From NCBI RefSeq assembly GCF_000264905.1, contig NW_006763135.1, positions 585,681-603,261 of the forward strand: 17,581 nt of DNA, in the 5' to 3' direction. The stretch comes from Stereum hirsutum FP-91666 SS1 (taxonomy: Eukaryota > Basidiomycota > Agaricomycetes > Russulales > Stereaceae). The number at the start of each line of letters is the position of its first letter. The stretch's first letter is position 1. The notes beneath the pieces were generated by a model. The model did not search any database. It saw only the letters and a program-made list of their open reading frames with translations, and was not told the DNA's origin. The position numbers were made by a program, and so were the translations under genes. Below are positions 17,132 through 17,581 of this stretch, piece by piece.

Positions 17132-17581
17132 CATCAGAACTTCATCAAACGGACTTATTCAGACTTATCAAGGGTGCTAAGTCCATCTAAGTCCGAATAA
17201 GTGTGAAGTCAGTAAGTACCGGGTAAGTTCAGAGCGCTCCAGGTAGATGGCCACTTTAGAATGTCAATTGGGGGTCAAGGAAGCTAACATGCACCATTTT
17301 GATGCATTTCTATTGACAATGACAGGTATCTATATTCTAGCTAGGAATAATTAAGGGTCATCACGTGGCGGAGGGCTACTACGATCAACGATGTCCTCAT
17401 AAATCATATCCTCCTCTTCCTCCTTCACATCTGCACGCTTCTCCTCCTTCATGAACTCATTCACCTTGCTCAGTATCCCATCACACCGCTTTGAATCCTT
17501 CAGCAAGTCCTGAATGGGCTTACTATTGTAGTTACCAACAGCCCGTTCTCCATAGTTTGCACCAAAATTTGATGCATTCTT
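17132..17581 (-). mobile_element. End of outer CATCAG-type element, right inverted copy (truncated by window); right arm of the 450-bp inverted repeat
   Basis: It starts at 17132 with CATCAGAACTTCATC and runs off the window. It is the exact inverse of 142-591. The GGACTTA/TAAGTCC subterminal repeats lie at about 17151-17200. Kinase A coding sequence abuts it at 17131, which fixes the boundary. Confidence 0.75.
17351..17581 (-). CDS. 3' end of the unrecognised outer-element gene, inverted copy (partial)
   Basis: 76 codons plus TAA, identical to 142-372 on the other strand and cut by the window edge. It begins at KNASNFGANYGERA and ends SSPPPRDDP. It has no break within the visible part. See the left copy at 1-372 for what can be said of the protein. 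Confidence 0.55.
   Translation of the reverse strand, partial: KNASNFGANYGERAVGNYNSKPIQDLLKDSKRCDGILSKVNEFMKEEKRADVKEEEEDMIYEDIVDRSSPPPRDDP

Noticed and set aside
142..17581. The inverted repeats as a fold-back (hairpin) assembly chimera of the whole window.
   Set aside because: Sequence inside the arms is not inverted: kinase halves on both sides run on the same strand and differ from each other. A smaller collapse at the contig ends remains possible.

Overview
The window looks like transposon-rich DNA from a mushroom-forming basidiomycete (Agaricomycetes). The signs are many short GT-AG introns (mostly 50-75 nt), a Plavaka-type transposase, a kinase-like gene family of the kind expanded in these fungi, and a C-terminal domain resembling the fungal family DUF6532. 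No RNA gene, CRISPR array or prokaryotic feature was seen. All family names come from reading motifs by eye; no search was run.

Layout. (1) 1-591: the end of a transposable element, with the 3' part of an unrecognised gene. It stops at a CTGATG terminus. Bases 142-591 recur, inverted and without a difference that I can see, at 17132-17581. (2) 598-1317, minus strand: the 5' half of a protein-kinase-like gene (kinase B), cut by that element six bases into an intron. (3) 1618-2117, minus: the 3' half of a second, tandem kinase (kinase A). (4) 2120-16614: a 14.5 kb element inserted inside kinase A. Its ends read CATCAG...CTGATG, with a 2-bp target duplication (GC) on each side. (5) 16615-17131, minus: the 5' half of kinase A, itself cut upstream of its VAIK lysine by the second inverted copy of the outer element (17132-17581).

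Inside the 14.5 kb element: degenerate terminal repeats followed by short subterminal repeats spaced 10-11 bp apart; a minus-strand block of decayed coding sequence that includes a recognisable CDC50/LEM3 (lipid flippase subunit) pseudogene and a second unrecognised relic; a possible small plus-strand gene; an apparently intact four-exon Plavaka transposase (about 1052 aa, minus strand); and, divergent from it across a 257-bp shared promoter region, an apparently intact gene of about 21 exons (about 1177 aa, plus strand) with nuclear-localisation-like clusters, long charged disordered stretches and a DUF6532-like C-terminus.

How the parts fit. The transposase and the divergent accessory gene look like a two-gene mobile unit comparable in layout to plant CACTA/EnSpm elements: the transposase would cut at the CATCAG ends and one or both proteins would bind the phased subterminal repeats. 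The decayed CDC50 block is best read as captured host DNA. All three insertions seen here carry CATCAG ends and lie in members of one kinase family, which suggests either a target bias or a tolerant, expendable gene cluster.
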